NCBI GenBank assembly: GCA_025094145.1 | Contig: JALLLS010000023.1 | Location: 372,001 to 436,000, forward strand | Direction of reading: 5' to 3' | Origin: Spinellus fusiger | Taxonomy: Eukaryota > Mucoromycota > Mucoromycetes > Mucorales > Phycomycetaceae | Length of the DNA: 64,000 nucleotides | In this document: positions 1-10,240 of the stretch, piece by piece | How the letters are laid out: every line of letters begins with the position of its first letter | Numbering within the stretch: position 1 is the first letter of the stretch | The notes under the pieces: generated by a model | Told to the model about the DNA's origin: nothing | What the model saw: only the letters and a program-made list of their open reading frames with translations | Database searches by the model: none | Translations under genes and position numbers: made by a program

Positions 1-102
1 CCACTCTGCATACTCTTATGGATACTATTCACTCACTCACTCACTCACTCATTGTCTGTTCATTGGCCTTTCGGGGGGGAAAAAGGAACAATAGTATATT
101 AG

Positions 103-1290
103 CCGACCTATCAAACCAGTAACATTGAAACAACTCGTTCGATTCGGACAGCCTCCCATCTCCCACCAAGGATTAAGAGAGTGTGCACACTACGCACGCG
201 CAGAACTACCTGTCAGATTGGCCCGTAGAGTAAGAGCATTCCAAGGGCTTCCCTTTATTGTTGGTACCAATCCCTACATCCAAGAGATCTATAAACTCTA
301 CTATGAATCCTTTGAAAGCACAGAGAAGTATGCTAGTGGACAGGATGGCACAGATGACAATGAGTTTGGAGAGATACTGAAGTATCTGGTGGATCGCCAT
401 ACAGACACCATTCCTACACTGGCCAAAGGTAGGTCATTTACCCCTACGCTACCCCACCACTCACTGTGCAGGGTTTCTGGAATGCAAACAGTACATGAAT
501 AGCCAGGACATGGCTTCTTTTCTTGATGATACAATTCATGCTCGTATTGGTATTCGTCTCATTGCTGAACAGTATCTCTCTCTTCTCCACCAACACACCC
601 ACACAGAAACACCCAGTGATGGGTACATTGGCATCATTGACACTGAACTAAGACCTCTTAAAGTGATTCAGCAATGTGTTGACTTTGTGTCTGAATTGTG
701 TGAAATCAACTACAACCAGACACCAGACATCATTATTGATGGACAGACAGACACCAGTTTCACCTATGTTCCTGTGCATCTTGAATACATTCTTACCGAG
801 TTACTCAAGAATGCTCACCGAGCCACCATTGAGTACAGTCGAAAGATCAAAAGAACCACTATTCCTCCTATACAAATCACACTGAGCCAAGGAAAAGAGG
901 ACATTGGAATCCGCATTAGAGATCAGGGAGGAGGAGTCGATGAGAAGGATCTGGACAAAGTGTTTGAGTATTCCTACACCACAGTCTCCAACCAGGAAGA
1001 CAATGGAGATCCTTCTGATGTATTTCGACAGATCACAGAAATGGCAATGCAAAGTGGTGTGGGTGGACCTCTTGCTGGTCTAGGGTAAGAGTCTTGTTCT
1101 GTTTCTTCTATAGGCATGGGGCATAGCTGTGGAGATTTAACCATGGTGTAGGTTTGGTCTTCCTCTGGCTCGTATGTATGCCAGGTACTTTGGAGGATCC
1201 CTGACGCTTGTATCTATGAGTGGCTATGGCTGTGATGTGTTTCTGAAGCTAAAGCGTATTGATGAGTCCATGGCAGAACTAGAGATCTAA
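103..1290 (+). CDS. Pyruvate dehydrogenase kinase-family mitochondrial protein kinase (5' end missing)
   Basis: PDK/BCKDK family: GHKL-fold kinases that phosphorylate the E1-alpha subunit of mitochondrial 2-oxoacid dehydrogenase complexes. Seen: an LKQLVRFGQ helix at the start, ELLKNAHRA (N box) near 798-824, DQGGGVDE (G1 box) near 921-944, then GVGGPLAGLG spliced to FGLPLARMYARYFGG. Exons are 103-428, 472-1084 and 1152-1290; both junctions keep frame and have GT-AG ends. The first visible exon starts in phase 1 after an AG at 101-102, so at least one exon with the start codon and targeting peptide lies upstream, probably outside the window. The C-terminal GLPLARMYARYFGGSL and SGYGCDVFLKL blocks look more like PDK than BCKDK, but substrate is not provable here. 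It is convergent with PRP31, with about 155 bp between the stops. Confidence 0.93.
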
Positions 1291-1445
1291 GCATGTCTTG
1301 ACTCCACCTTCTCTTATGTTCATCTCTCATATATTTATACAATACTGGGCTCGTCTTGGTCGTGAAAATACATCTCTCATTAGCATACTTGTATTGTTAC
1401 AGTAGAGTTTTATTTCTTAATAGCATACTTTTTAATAGTAGAGAT

Positions 1446-3249
1446 TTACTTTTTAATAGTAGAAAAGGCACCATCACCAAAGTACTTTTCATTGGCTTGC
1501 TTCACTCTTTCTGCGGCTGCTGTAGGATCTATCAACTCAATGCCCTGTACAGGTGTGAAAGAGAGAGAAGAGGCCAATCCAGAGGTGATGCCAGAGGTAT
1601 TCCATGACTTCTTGGGTGCTTTCACTAGTCACAGTGGCATAAGGAAGAGTGGCATAAGGAGTAGCATAGGGAGGCTGTGGTTCTTCTTACCTTTGTTACG
1701 CTGGTCAGCCACAGAAGCACGAACCTTGCCAATCTGTTTAGCAGCCATGCCAAGTCCTTCTGTTTCATCACCAAAGTCCACCTCATCTTCTGCCTCACCA
1801 AAGGCCATTCGATTCCGTGCTGCTCTTAATTCTGTCATGGCATATGCCTCCTTCATCTTTCTCACTCTGTCTTTTTATGAGTTCCTGTGGCATTCTACTC
1901 CTTTATTACCTTCTTCCACCACGTCTCTTCTTGGGCCCTTCGTCAGGAATAGGCAGTGCCTTGGTTATTTTATGAGGAGCTGCTTCTTGCATTTTTTCAA
2001 TCTTGTGGTCGATCTCTTCTCTGAACTTTCTGCCTTGTTCACCTATACTCTGTGTCAGTGGACTCCTTTCTTCTTTAGTGTAGGAGGTTTACCATCGGTG
2101 GATTCATGTTGTGCATCAATACGAGCTGCCAACACACATTTGGCAGCAAGAATCTTGGCTACCTTCTTACGCAGATCATGGGGAACAGCAGACACTGTTT
2201 CCGAGTGATAGATATAGCCTACATGTCTTTCCATACTTGCACTGGAAAACCCAGTGTTGGTTTTACGACTACTGCCTAGCACCTGGACATTACAGGAGGG
2301 AATCTTACAAAAGGCCATGAGCCCACCTGCTGCTGTAAGAAGTTTGGCTGCGGTTGAACTGCCCACAACATTGGATAGATTGGGAGCAATGATGGACATG
2401 CGGGATTCTACATAGCCCATGATCTTTGTTGATGGTAGTGTGAGTCAACAGGCAAGAGCTACAACACCCCTACCTTTTTACGTGCAGCATCAAGTCCCAA
2501 GGCCATGGCGCAGGCTTCTTCTGTCACTTGCCATGCCTCTTCACTCATAGGATGTCCTCCTGTGGTGGTGTGTGTGACTGTAATCACCATGATGGTAGCA
2601 GAAGGAAGAATCGGCCTCAGATCCACCTTGCTAATGTCCATTGCATTTCCAATGGCACGGACTGTACGTGCATAATCCAGTGGGTTAAGGACAAGAGATT
2701 CCAGTTCAGGAAAACGAGGTGCATAGTGGTCGCGTAAAAACTAAGTCCTGCATAAGAACCTTTTATTTCTTTGGGTCTACTGTACCTTGTGTACTGTTTG
2801 GATTTCATTATCAATGTCGGCTGTCATACCGTTGGCCTGGATAATAAGACTGTACTCTTCGTCTTCGTCGCCTGCGTCTCTTGTCATGCCACTGGTTTGT
2901 GATTTGAAGTAGTCTATTCTCTATAGAGTGGGTGGTGAGTACGAGTGTTCTCTCTCTCTCTCTCCTTCTTCTTATTGACTGTGGCCAACCCTACCTTGAG
3001 AACATCCTGGGTATGTTTACTGTGGAGCAGTTTGGAGACCTTTCTGATATCATTAGTGGCCAGTGTATCATTGATAGCAGGAGTGTCGTGGTGAGTGGGT
3101 GAGTGGGTGTGAGTGTAAGTGGTGTGACTTGTTTCCTTCTCTGTTTCCATATCCATCGTGTCTGAATGACCCTCGTCATCATGGTAGAGGTCTCTTTCCT
3201 CATCAGAAAAGTCGAGATCAGCGGCAAGTTCGTCTGCTAGTGATGACAT
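1446..3249 (-). CDS. PRP31: U4/U6 snRNP splicing factor Prp31
   Basis: Prp31 binds the U4 snRNA 5' stem-loop with the 15.5K protein and is needed to assemble the U4/U6.U5 tri-snRNP in the nucleus. Reading down the minus strand: [12 protein letters not shown] at 3249, a linker with [15 protein letters not shown], then the Nop domain with [24 protein letters not shown] (2340-2420), a [17 protein letters not shown] loop and [18 protein letters not shown]. The basic [22 protein letters not shown] segment (about 1820-1930) and the Prp31 C-terminal domain ([16 protein letters not shown], ending [16 protein letters not shown], stop 1446-1448) follow. Several short introns interrupt it; the first donor lies at 2993-2994. 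All Prp31 landmarks are present in order. A (GAGTG)-type repeat adds a poorly conserved T/H-rich stretch near residue 45. Divergent from the SR-protein gene. Confidence 0.95.
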
Positions 3250-3500
3250 TGTTATATTTCTATTTTAAATAATGAGCAGGTAGTGGGAGATGATTCAGTT
3301 ATTTCTACTTTTGACGCTACTTTCTATTCACAAGTCACATTCACACATTCACATTCACACATTCACACATTCACATTCACACATTTACACTCTATTTTCT
3401 TATTTATTTTTTGAGCTCCCACTATTTATTTTAATTTTAATTTTTAAGGCCTATTTTAATTTTCTTTTTCTTTTTCTTGTGAATTTCAATTGCTTCGTTC
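3250..3500. promoter_or_regulatory. Shared intergenic promoter region, PRP31 / SR protein
   Basis: These 251 bp separate the divergent start codons of two splicing-factor genes, so both promoters must lie here or inside the genes. The segment holds a tandem ACATTCAC-type repeat (about 3336-3390) and a T-rich tract (about 3390-3480) running into the SR gene start. No individual factor-binding site can be assigned by eye. Confidence 0.5.
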
Positions 3501-5179
3501 ATGTCTTATTACCAAGAAAGTAGAAACAGAGATAGAGACAGCTACAGAAGAAGCGGGGGAAACAGTGACGGAAGAAGTACCGGGGGTCTTCGTCGTGTTT
3601 ATGTTGGTAAACTATGACTAACACACCTTCTTTCTTTCAGCGGCCTTTTCTTACTGTTTGTTGTATGCACAGGACACGTCAACCGTTACGTACGTGAACG
3701 CGACCTCAAGGAGTTGTTCTCTAGAGTAGGAAGAGTCAAGGACTGTGAAATTGTGGTAAAGTGTCGAGTACATTAGAGTGTAGATGAGTGTACTATTCAC
3801 CGACTGTATTCTGACTTTGCCTATGATTCAACAGTCTGACTTTGCCTTTATTGAATTCGAGGTAAACATCAGAATAGCCTTGAGTTTACTACAGATGAAC
3901 TCACTCACTCACCTATACATTCTTTCTCTGTTAGGATCCTTTGGGTATGTCCTACTGTGGAACCCTATGGACTGTTTCTTCTTACTCACAATCACACACT
4001 ATAGATGCCGAAGATTCTATTCGGGAGTTTGACGGATATCGTCTGGAGGGAGATCGTCTTCAGGTACGTTTCCCACTCCTAGACTACCCTTGTTCTCTTT
4101 TGTATTTTGTATTGATGGACAGTGACATTGTGGGGGCTATAGGTTGAATTTGCGAAAAAGGGAAAGGGACAAGAGTTCAGATCAGGTCCACGCAATTCAT
4201 TTGGCTCTGGCAATAATGCTGCTGAACGCTGCTATAACTGTGGCGAAACAGGTAAGCTCACCTTATAACTCACTAAAAAGAACCATTGTTCATATATGTT
4301 TTTTGTTTATTGCTGATTAGGACATATGTAAGTAATAGGAGAAGGAAGAGGAGGATCTAGCCACCCATATAACGTGTTTTTCTCTCTTCTCTCTCTCTCT
4401 CTCTCTTGGAATGGCCTAACATTGGACTATCCACAGTGCAAGAGAATGGTAAGTGTACAAGGAAAAAGACAGGGCACGTCTAATCTCTCCATGACTGTAG
4501 TCCTACACCCAAGGGAAGGTAAGCTAAAAACACCCGACAGGCATAGTGTGTATGACTTATGCTCTGTACTCTTCTCTCCTAAAAAGAGGTGAGCGTGCCA
4601 TGCGTTTTGAGGAGAACCGTTGCTTGTAAGTCACACACTTCCCTTCTATTGACCTTGGACTCATCAGTCTATACTAGTGAATGTGGACAGACTGGACATT
4701 TAGCTCGTAATTGCCCGTAAGTTAGCCCACGATAGGGTGTAAGCAACCACTCCATACTCAAAGGGGACTTGTTTAGTGACCGTCGATCGGGAGGAAACAG
4801 CAGCAGTAACAATCCTACTGGAGATCCTTCTAGCCAAAACAACGGTCGAAGTGACAGACACTCCAGACACAGGGAGAAGAGCGACAGAAGCAGCAGAAAA
4901 CGATCCCGTTCTCGTTCTCGTTCTCCTTCCCGTTCTCGTACCCGCACCCGCACTCGCACCCGTTCCCGTTCTCCTTCCCGTTCTCGCACCCGTTCTCGTT
5001 CTCGTTCTCGTTCTCGTTCCCGCTCTCGTTCTCGTTCCCGCTCTCCCCGTAGAGAACCTGCTACTGTCCGTCGATCTTCCAATGACAGAGAGACCAGTGG
5101 CAGTGGACGTCAAGAAGAAGATTCTGACCGTACCAGCCGATTCAACGATAGACGTGGCAGTAGCAACGACAGATATTAA
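3501..5179 (+). CDS. SR-family splicing factor: RRM, two CCHC zinc knuckles, RS domain
   Basis: An SR-type splicing regulator of the RS2Z/RSZ architecture, expected to bind pre-mRNA in the nucleus. I assemble 12 exons: 3501-3606, 3673-3755, 3835-3861, 3935-3944, 4005-4063, 4143-4251, 4321-4327, 4437-4448, 4501-4518, 4587-4625, 4678-4716, 4777-5179. They sum to 912 nt, i.e. 303 codons plus stop, with GT-AG at every junction. The RRM has RRVYVGHVNRYV (RNP2) and SDFAFIEFEDP (RNP1). Knuckle 1 is CYNCGETGHIAREC, made from four exons; knuckle 2 is CFECGQTGHLARNC. The last exon encodes an Arg-Ser repeat domain of about 50 residues and an acidic/basic tail. The frame closes only if the 10, 7, 12 and 18-nt exons are used, which supports the model. 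Isoform patterns cannot be seen. Confidence 0.88.
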
Positions 5180-5181
5180 TA

Positions 5182-5275
5182 GTGTGGATATATGTGTGGA
5201 TATATGTGTGGATATATGTGTGGATGTGTTGTGTTGTGTGTGTGTGTGTGTGTAAGTGTGTGTGTGTAAGTGTGT
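5182..5275. repeat. Tandem 12-mer followed by GT microsatellite
   Basis: Just after the SR gene stop, about four copies of a GTGTGGATATAT unit run into a (GT)n tract. Probably 3' UTR or spacer sequence. Confidence 0.8.
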
Positions 5276-5429
5276 GGGTGGGGGATAACAAATAAGCCTT
5301 TTCTTTTTCTCCCTCTCCTTTTCTCCCTCTTCTCCCATAGGTTGCAGTATTGTATCGCACGTCAATGGAATGAAAAAAAAAGAGACATTGGAAATAGAAT
5401 GGGTGGCGGGCATTGTTGACGGGTGTTGA

Positions 5430-5825
5430 CGAGTGTTGACGGGTGTTGGCTTGTACTATGGCATCTTACCCACAAGGGAGGGTCTGTGGGAAGCAGTCAC
5501 TTACTGGCGGGTGGTGACTGTAGAGAAGGGTGGATCCATTGAGTTCAAGGGTGAAAAGATAGAAAGCAGTCCCAAATGGCAGGTGGTGTCACATGCATTG
5601 CTTCTGGTAAGAAGATACAGAATAAAATAGTGTGTTTTATGGCTTCCAACGACGTCATAGTTCTAGGCTAAAGAAGAGAGAAAAGAAGAGAGGATCCTCT
5701 TTTTCTTTCCTTCTTACCCATAAAGTGCTCTTCTCTTTTTCTTCTTCTTCTCCTTCTTATAACAGAGTAGAGCCTATGACGTCGTCTTGGATTTCTCCCT
5801 CAATGCCTACCACTGCAATGCATAA
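5430..5825 (+). CDS. Unassigned small spliced ORF
   Basis: I do not recognise this. Frame 0 is open from 5430 to 5606 with a protein-like composition (GLYYGILPTREGLWEAVTYW, then SIEFKGEKIESSPKWQVVSH). It ends at a good donor, GTAAGA at 5607. The only good acceptor downstream, TTATAACAG ending at 5765 after a pyrimidine tract, continues in phase as SRAYDVVLDFSLNAYHCNA and stops at 5823-5825. There is no ATG in the frame, so a start would have to come from an upstream exon. The spliced product would overlap the proposed start of the next gene (5779) in another frame, so this piece could instead be 5' exon material of that gene. A GTTGACGGG-type tandem repeat lies at 5413-5447. Confidence 0.3.
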
Positions 5826-8800
5826 AAGACAATGTGCAGAGAGAGTGTTTATTGGTCCATGGGATAGAGAAGAGTTCCCCATTACTGTAGTGACGGTAAC
5901 ACCACAACCCTTATCTTCTTTTTCTCTGCCCTACCAAAGCACTTCTAAAGCACCGTGCCACAGTCATAGCAGTCTTACGTCTCATGACAGCAGTGGAGGT
6001 AGCAATAGCAGTCATGCCACAGCAAAAGCACTTTCCCGGAGTCTTCCTCCTCTGCACCACGAGTTGAGCCAGCAAAGTACATCAAAGCAAGTCACATGAA
6101 GGCCTCATGACTCTGGTCATTGCCCTCACTGTCTGTTTCCTTTGCTTATTGTCTTCTCCTTGTCTAGGAATGACACACTGTACACAGCCCGCACCACCAA
6201 CACCACCAGTAGCAATATCAGTAGCAGCAGCAATATCAGTAGCCGTAGCAGCAGCACCACTAGTCACAGCAGGAAGCATGACAAAGAGCCCACAATAGCA
6301 ACTGTCTCTTATCGTACATTTGTCACTGCTCCTTCAAAAGCAGCCTCGCCTTCCCTTACTCCACCCCAAAGTGATAGTGACAGTGACAGTGACTCGACTC
6401 ACTCGACTCACTCGACTCACTCTAGTCGTACTCAGAGAGCATTTCCCCAGTTAAGACCCATAACACCCCCGCTCTTACCAGAAACCCCTTCACTCTATCC
6501 CCATAGAAACTACAGCACAGCCACAGACACTACCCTCCTCTCCTACAAAAAGGCAAAAGGCCAATTCTCCCTACCCACCCACTCTCAAAGCAACCCTCCT
6601 ACCAGCAGAAACACCTGTACACTAAAACACTCTCTTCTACTATGCCTCAAGACACTCACCCAGAACAGCACCACTCCTACACGATACAAGGCATCCCGAG
6701 AAGCACGCCTTGGGATGCTCAAAGGACAGTGGAAGCAGTTGGAGGCTACTCTCACAAAAGACACACTGACTCTTTCTTCCAATTCAGTAAGTAAAAAAGA
6801 AAAAGAAAAAGAATGGAATGGAATGGATATGCCAAGTCCTTTAATGAAGACAAGTTCTTTAATGAAAAAGACAATGGAATAATAGATGTTATTCTGGCCC
6901 AAGAGACGCACAGAGCATACGATTAGCTTACATACATCCTACCTCCGCCTCTTTCTTATGTCTCCTCTTGACTCTACTTTCTGTCTCTGCTATGCATCCG
7001 CGGCAGATGCATGCCATGTTACTTTTGTATTTCAAGCACGCACACCCTCTCTGAGCCAGGAATGGTACAGGTCTCTCTATGCTCTCCTACCTAAGCATGC
7101 AAAACTCCCTCTTCCCTTGTCTTGTGAGGTGTATGTGCCTGCTGTAGATCTCAGAGTCCATCTACCATTGCAGACAGCCACACCCCTCCCTTCCTCTTCC
7201 TTTGTGACTGCACAGGAGATCAAACAGGCAGTTCTTTCGGTTCTACAGCAGGATGAGATATGGGCTTCCATCACCCATGAGACATTGGTGGCCTCAGAAC
7301 TGGGTCTATGCTGGACCCACAAGGACCGTGCAGAATGGATCTACTGGAAGAACACTGTAGAGGGTCAGCAAAGAAGTGATAGTTTCATTGGACCCCACAG
7401 TATTGAACAGGTTCAGTATAGCATTCCATTCTATGGCTTACGGATATTTCTTAGACACATCAATTAGAGCTTCGACACATTGAACACACGCCACAGCAAG
7501 TACGATTGCAAGGGAACAGTGTATTGGAGGTAATTCAGTGGTGTGTCCATAAGAAAAAGAGAGAGAGGAATTCACAGCCCATCTGCTTAGGAGCCCTTGC
7601 CTGTTGAAGGATTTCTGGATCGGTGGACACTACACAATGGCAAGAACATTAAAACAAATCCACTCGCACGACGACGATACTACTATTCCTCCTTTAACCA
7701 GTTTCTATTCTATACACTGCCCAGCAAAGTGTCTCTTCCTCATCCACAGTGCTTTGTGAGTGATGAGGATCCACCCATCCTCCACCCACAGTGTCCTTAT
7801 ATTAGTGTGATCTCTCCCTACCATGCGCCCCAAGTGGAGGAGACACTCGAGACACAGGAAAGACAGCGACGCACAACAATGGTCCTGTCAGCAGCAGGGG
7901 TGATTGATCTGACCAAAGTGTCGTTTGTAAGGCGTGTCTTTACCATGTCCACCCATGCTCCAGGGAGTCCACAGCGATCCACCTCCACACCCCATAGAGG
8001 GACGACTACAGAAGATACACCTCTTCTACTCACCTCCTCCACTTCTTCCACTTTCCACAGAGACCAGGGGAGATGCTGTTTGGAGATCGTCATGTTGAAT
8101 GGCGTGGTTCTCTGTCTAGAGGTCAGTGGCATCTTCTTTTCTTTTCTCTCTCCCTCCTTTTCTTTTATTTACTTGTGTCAAAACTCTAATCCACCAGGCC
8201 TTCTCAAGCGAAACATGCGATGTGTGGGTGAGCCAGTTGTCCAAGCTTAGTGTCTACTGGAAGGCCTTGGATGAAGGGGAGCGTGATGTGTCTGCAGACT
8301 GCGACAGATATCTGCTTCCTTGTTCTTCTCCAGAGCTCACAGGACAAAGAGCACGGTTCTCTCCTGCCAGAACAGATGCCTTGGCAGACACACGTCTCTG
8401 GAGTCTCTGTCTCTTTGAACAATGCCGTGATATTGTCGTAGGTCCCTCTTTCCTTGGTGCAATAATAATAATAATAATAAGATAACTTATCTTAGTAACA
8501 TAGAAAACAGGCCTGCTCTACTTCCAGCCCCCGTCGCGCGGTACCTTTACTCAGAAACAGTGCATCTTCACTCGCAGTGGCACGCTTCTCTTTTACGATC
8601 TGTTCCACCGCACCTCCTTTCGCTCGCAACCCACCCTCACAGCCACCTACACCAAGAAAGACGCCCTGGACATAGGTGACTGTTATGTCTACACCGGTCC
8701 CTTGTCTCTGGCCGTGACAGTGCCTCTTCATCAGCCGCCTCGTCTGTTCAGTCATGGCCTAGTAACAGACGATGCTGATGTGGATTGTGTCTTTACTCTG

Positions 8801-8980
8801 TGGAAGCCCCAGTCCCGACACACCTACTCCCCACAACAGAAGCGTATTCTGATGCATCAACACAGCAGTCGACTCACCACCAAAGGAGAGGCGTGGTTGT
8901 TCCTGGCACAGAGTCGACAGGAGAAGGAGGCATGGGTGTGGGCACTTCATCAGGTGATGGAGCACTTGGTGCGGGCATAA
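5779..8980 (+). CDS. Spo71-like PH-domain protein
   Basis: In yeast, Spo71 is a tandem-PH protein that works with Vps13 at the prospore membrane; filamentous fungi carry homologues. Evidence here: a Ser-rich N-terminal region (about 5780-6790) with ERVFIGPWDREEF; a block with VTFVFQARTPSLSQEWYRSLY (about 7018-7080), typical of the Spo71 N-terminal domain; then EPLPVEGFLDRWT followed by RRRYYYSSFNQFLFY (PH-like, about 7590-7720); and a second PH-like domain with LYFQPPSRGTFTQKQ, an ALDIGDCYVYTGPLS-like block and EAWLFLAQSRQEKEAWVWALHQ at the end. Several introns occur, e.g. GTAAGT near 6787 and the GTAATT intron ending before 7590. Stop 8978-8980. The start is uncertain: ATG 5779 is the first in frame after a pyrimidine-rich leader. 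Family placement rests on remembered motifs. Confidence 0.68.
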
Positions 8981-9192
8981 TATACCATAAGCAATACTTT
9001 CTCATCTTTTCTCCACCCCAAAAACACCCCACAGGCATATACATAAAGAGAAAATGACGCAAGAGAAGGGACTGGTCTTTTTTTTTCTTCTCTCTCTGTG
9101 AAAATCGAAAGGGAAATGTCCATGAAATTAGACTCGTTCTTTCTCCTCTTCTTTTCCCTCTTCTTTTCTCTCTTCTTCTTTAGTGTCTTGTC

Positions 9193-9960
9193 ATGTTAAA
9201 CAAAGTATACGCCTTTCCAGACGCAGCCGACCTGTCTCGAGGCCTTGATGACTTTATGACACAGGCCTCTCAACGCGCTATTGAACACCACGGTGTCTTT
9301 AGTGTAGCCATTTCAGGAGGTTCTCTACCTAAACTCCTTGCTGGACGTCTTGTTCACAACACCACCATCGACTTCTCTCGATGGCACCTGTTTTGGGCTG
9401 ACGAACGCTGTGTACCTCTTGATAACGAACAGTCCAACTACTTGGAGGTGAAAAAGACACTCCTGGACCACCTGCCTATTCCTCAGGACCAAATCTACAC
9501 CATCAACCCCACTCTTGTTAACAAACCCCGTGCTGCTGCCAAAGACTACCAACTCAAACTCAAGGCGTTCTTCCAGCGTTATCCTATTATGAAAGAGGAT
9601 GAATGGCCTAGTTTTGATGTTGTGTTGTTGGGCATGGGTCCTGATGGGCACTGCTGTTCGCTGTTTCCAGAACACCCTCTACTGGAAGAAAAGACACTGT
9701 GGGTGGCCTCCATCACAGACTCCCCCAAGCCTCCTCTTGAGCGTATCACTCTCACCCTTCCTGTACTCACTCATGCTACCAGTGTAGTGTTTGTAACAGT
9801 TGGAAAGAGTAAGCAGGAGATGGTGCACAAGATATTGGAGCAACCTGAGCATAATTTCCCGTGTCAGTTGGTGGTGCCTGAGAAGGATGGGTTGGTGTTT
9901 TGGTTTATTGATGTGCTTGCGGCTGGAGGGTTATCTGAGGCTCGTACTTCCAAGTTCTAA
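9193..9960 (+). CDS. 6-phosphogluconolactonase
   Basis: Hydrolyses 6-phosphogluconolactone to 6-phosphogluconate, step two of the oxidative pentose phosphate pathway, in the cytosol. The gene is a single 255-codon exon, the normal length of the SOL/PGLS family. Motifs: FSVAISGGSLPKLL near residue 37, WHLFWADERCVPLD near 72, FDVVLLGMGPDGHCCSLFP near 140 and ERITLTLPVLTHATSVVFVTVGKSK near 178. All family landmarks are present, with no sign of decay. ATG 9193 follows a long pyrimidine-rich leader ending in CTTTAG, which might be a 5' UTR intron acceptor. Its neighbours are not pentose-phosphate genes. Confidence 0.96.
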   Translation: MLNKVYAFPDAADLSRGLDDFMTQASQRAIEHHGVFSVAISGGSLPKLLAGRLVHNTTIDFSRWHLFWADERCVPLDNEQSNYLEVKKTLLDHLPIPQDQIYTINPTLVNKPRAAAKDYQLKLKAFFQRYPIMKEDEWPSFDVVLLGMGPDGHCCSLFPEHPLLEEKTLWVASITDSPKPPLERITLTLPVLTHATSVVFVTVGKSKQEMVHKILEQPEHNFPCQLVVPEKDGLVFWFIDVLAAGGLSEARTSKF

Positions 9961-9963
9961 GCA

Positions 9964-10008
9964 GATATATATATATATATATATACATACAGATATATAT
10001 ACAGATAT
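9964..10008. repeat. (TA)n microsatellite after the lactonase gene
   Basis: A run of TA and TACAGATATA units directly follows the stop codon at 9960; probable 3' UTR or spacer. Confidence 0.8.
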
Positions 10009-10240
10009 AAATAAAGAAAAGAAAAAAAGAGAAAAAGAGAAAGAAAAATGTACTTTTGTAGTAGCGTCTTGTAAAGTGAATAGAACCGAGAGTAAGAAAC
10101 ACCTTTTTAAGAAAGAAAGGCTTCGTTAAAAAGAAACACAGTCACACTTACCGAGTTCACCTTTCTCTTTTCCCTTTCTCTTCATTGGCTCCCTTGTTCT
10201 TTTCTTTTCTGCTTTTCTTCTGACGGGTCAAGAGTGAATC

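Noticed and set aside
1492..2320. 238-codon plus ORF and smaller neighbours
   Set aside because: Antisense to the PRP31 C-terminal exons, which carry all recognised motifs.
4669..5413. Arg/Glu- and Thr/Arg-rich ORFs on both strands over the RS domain
   Set aside because: They are other-frame readings of the repetitive CGTTCTCGTTCC sequence encoding the SR protein's RS domain, and of the adjoining GT microsatellite.
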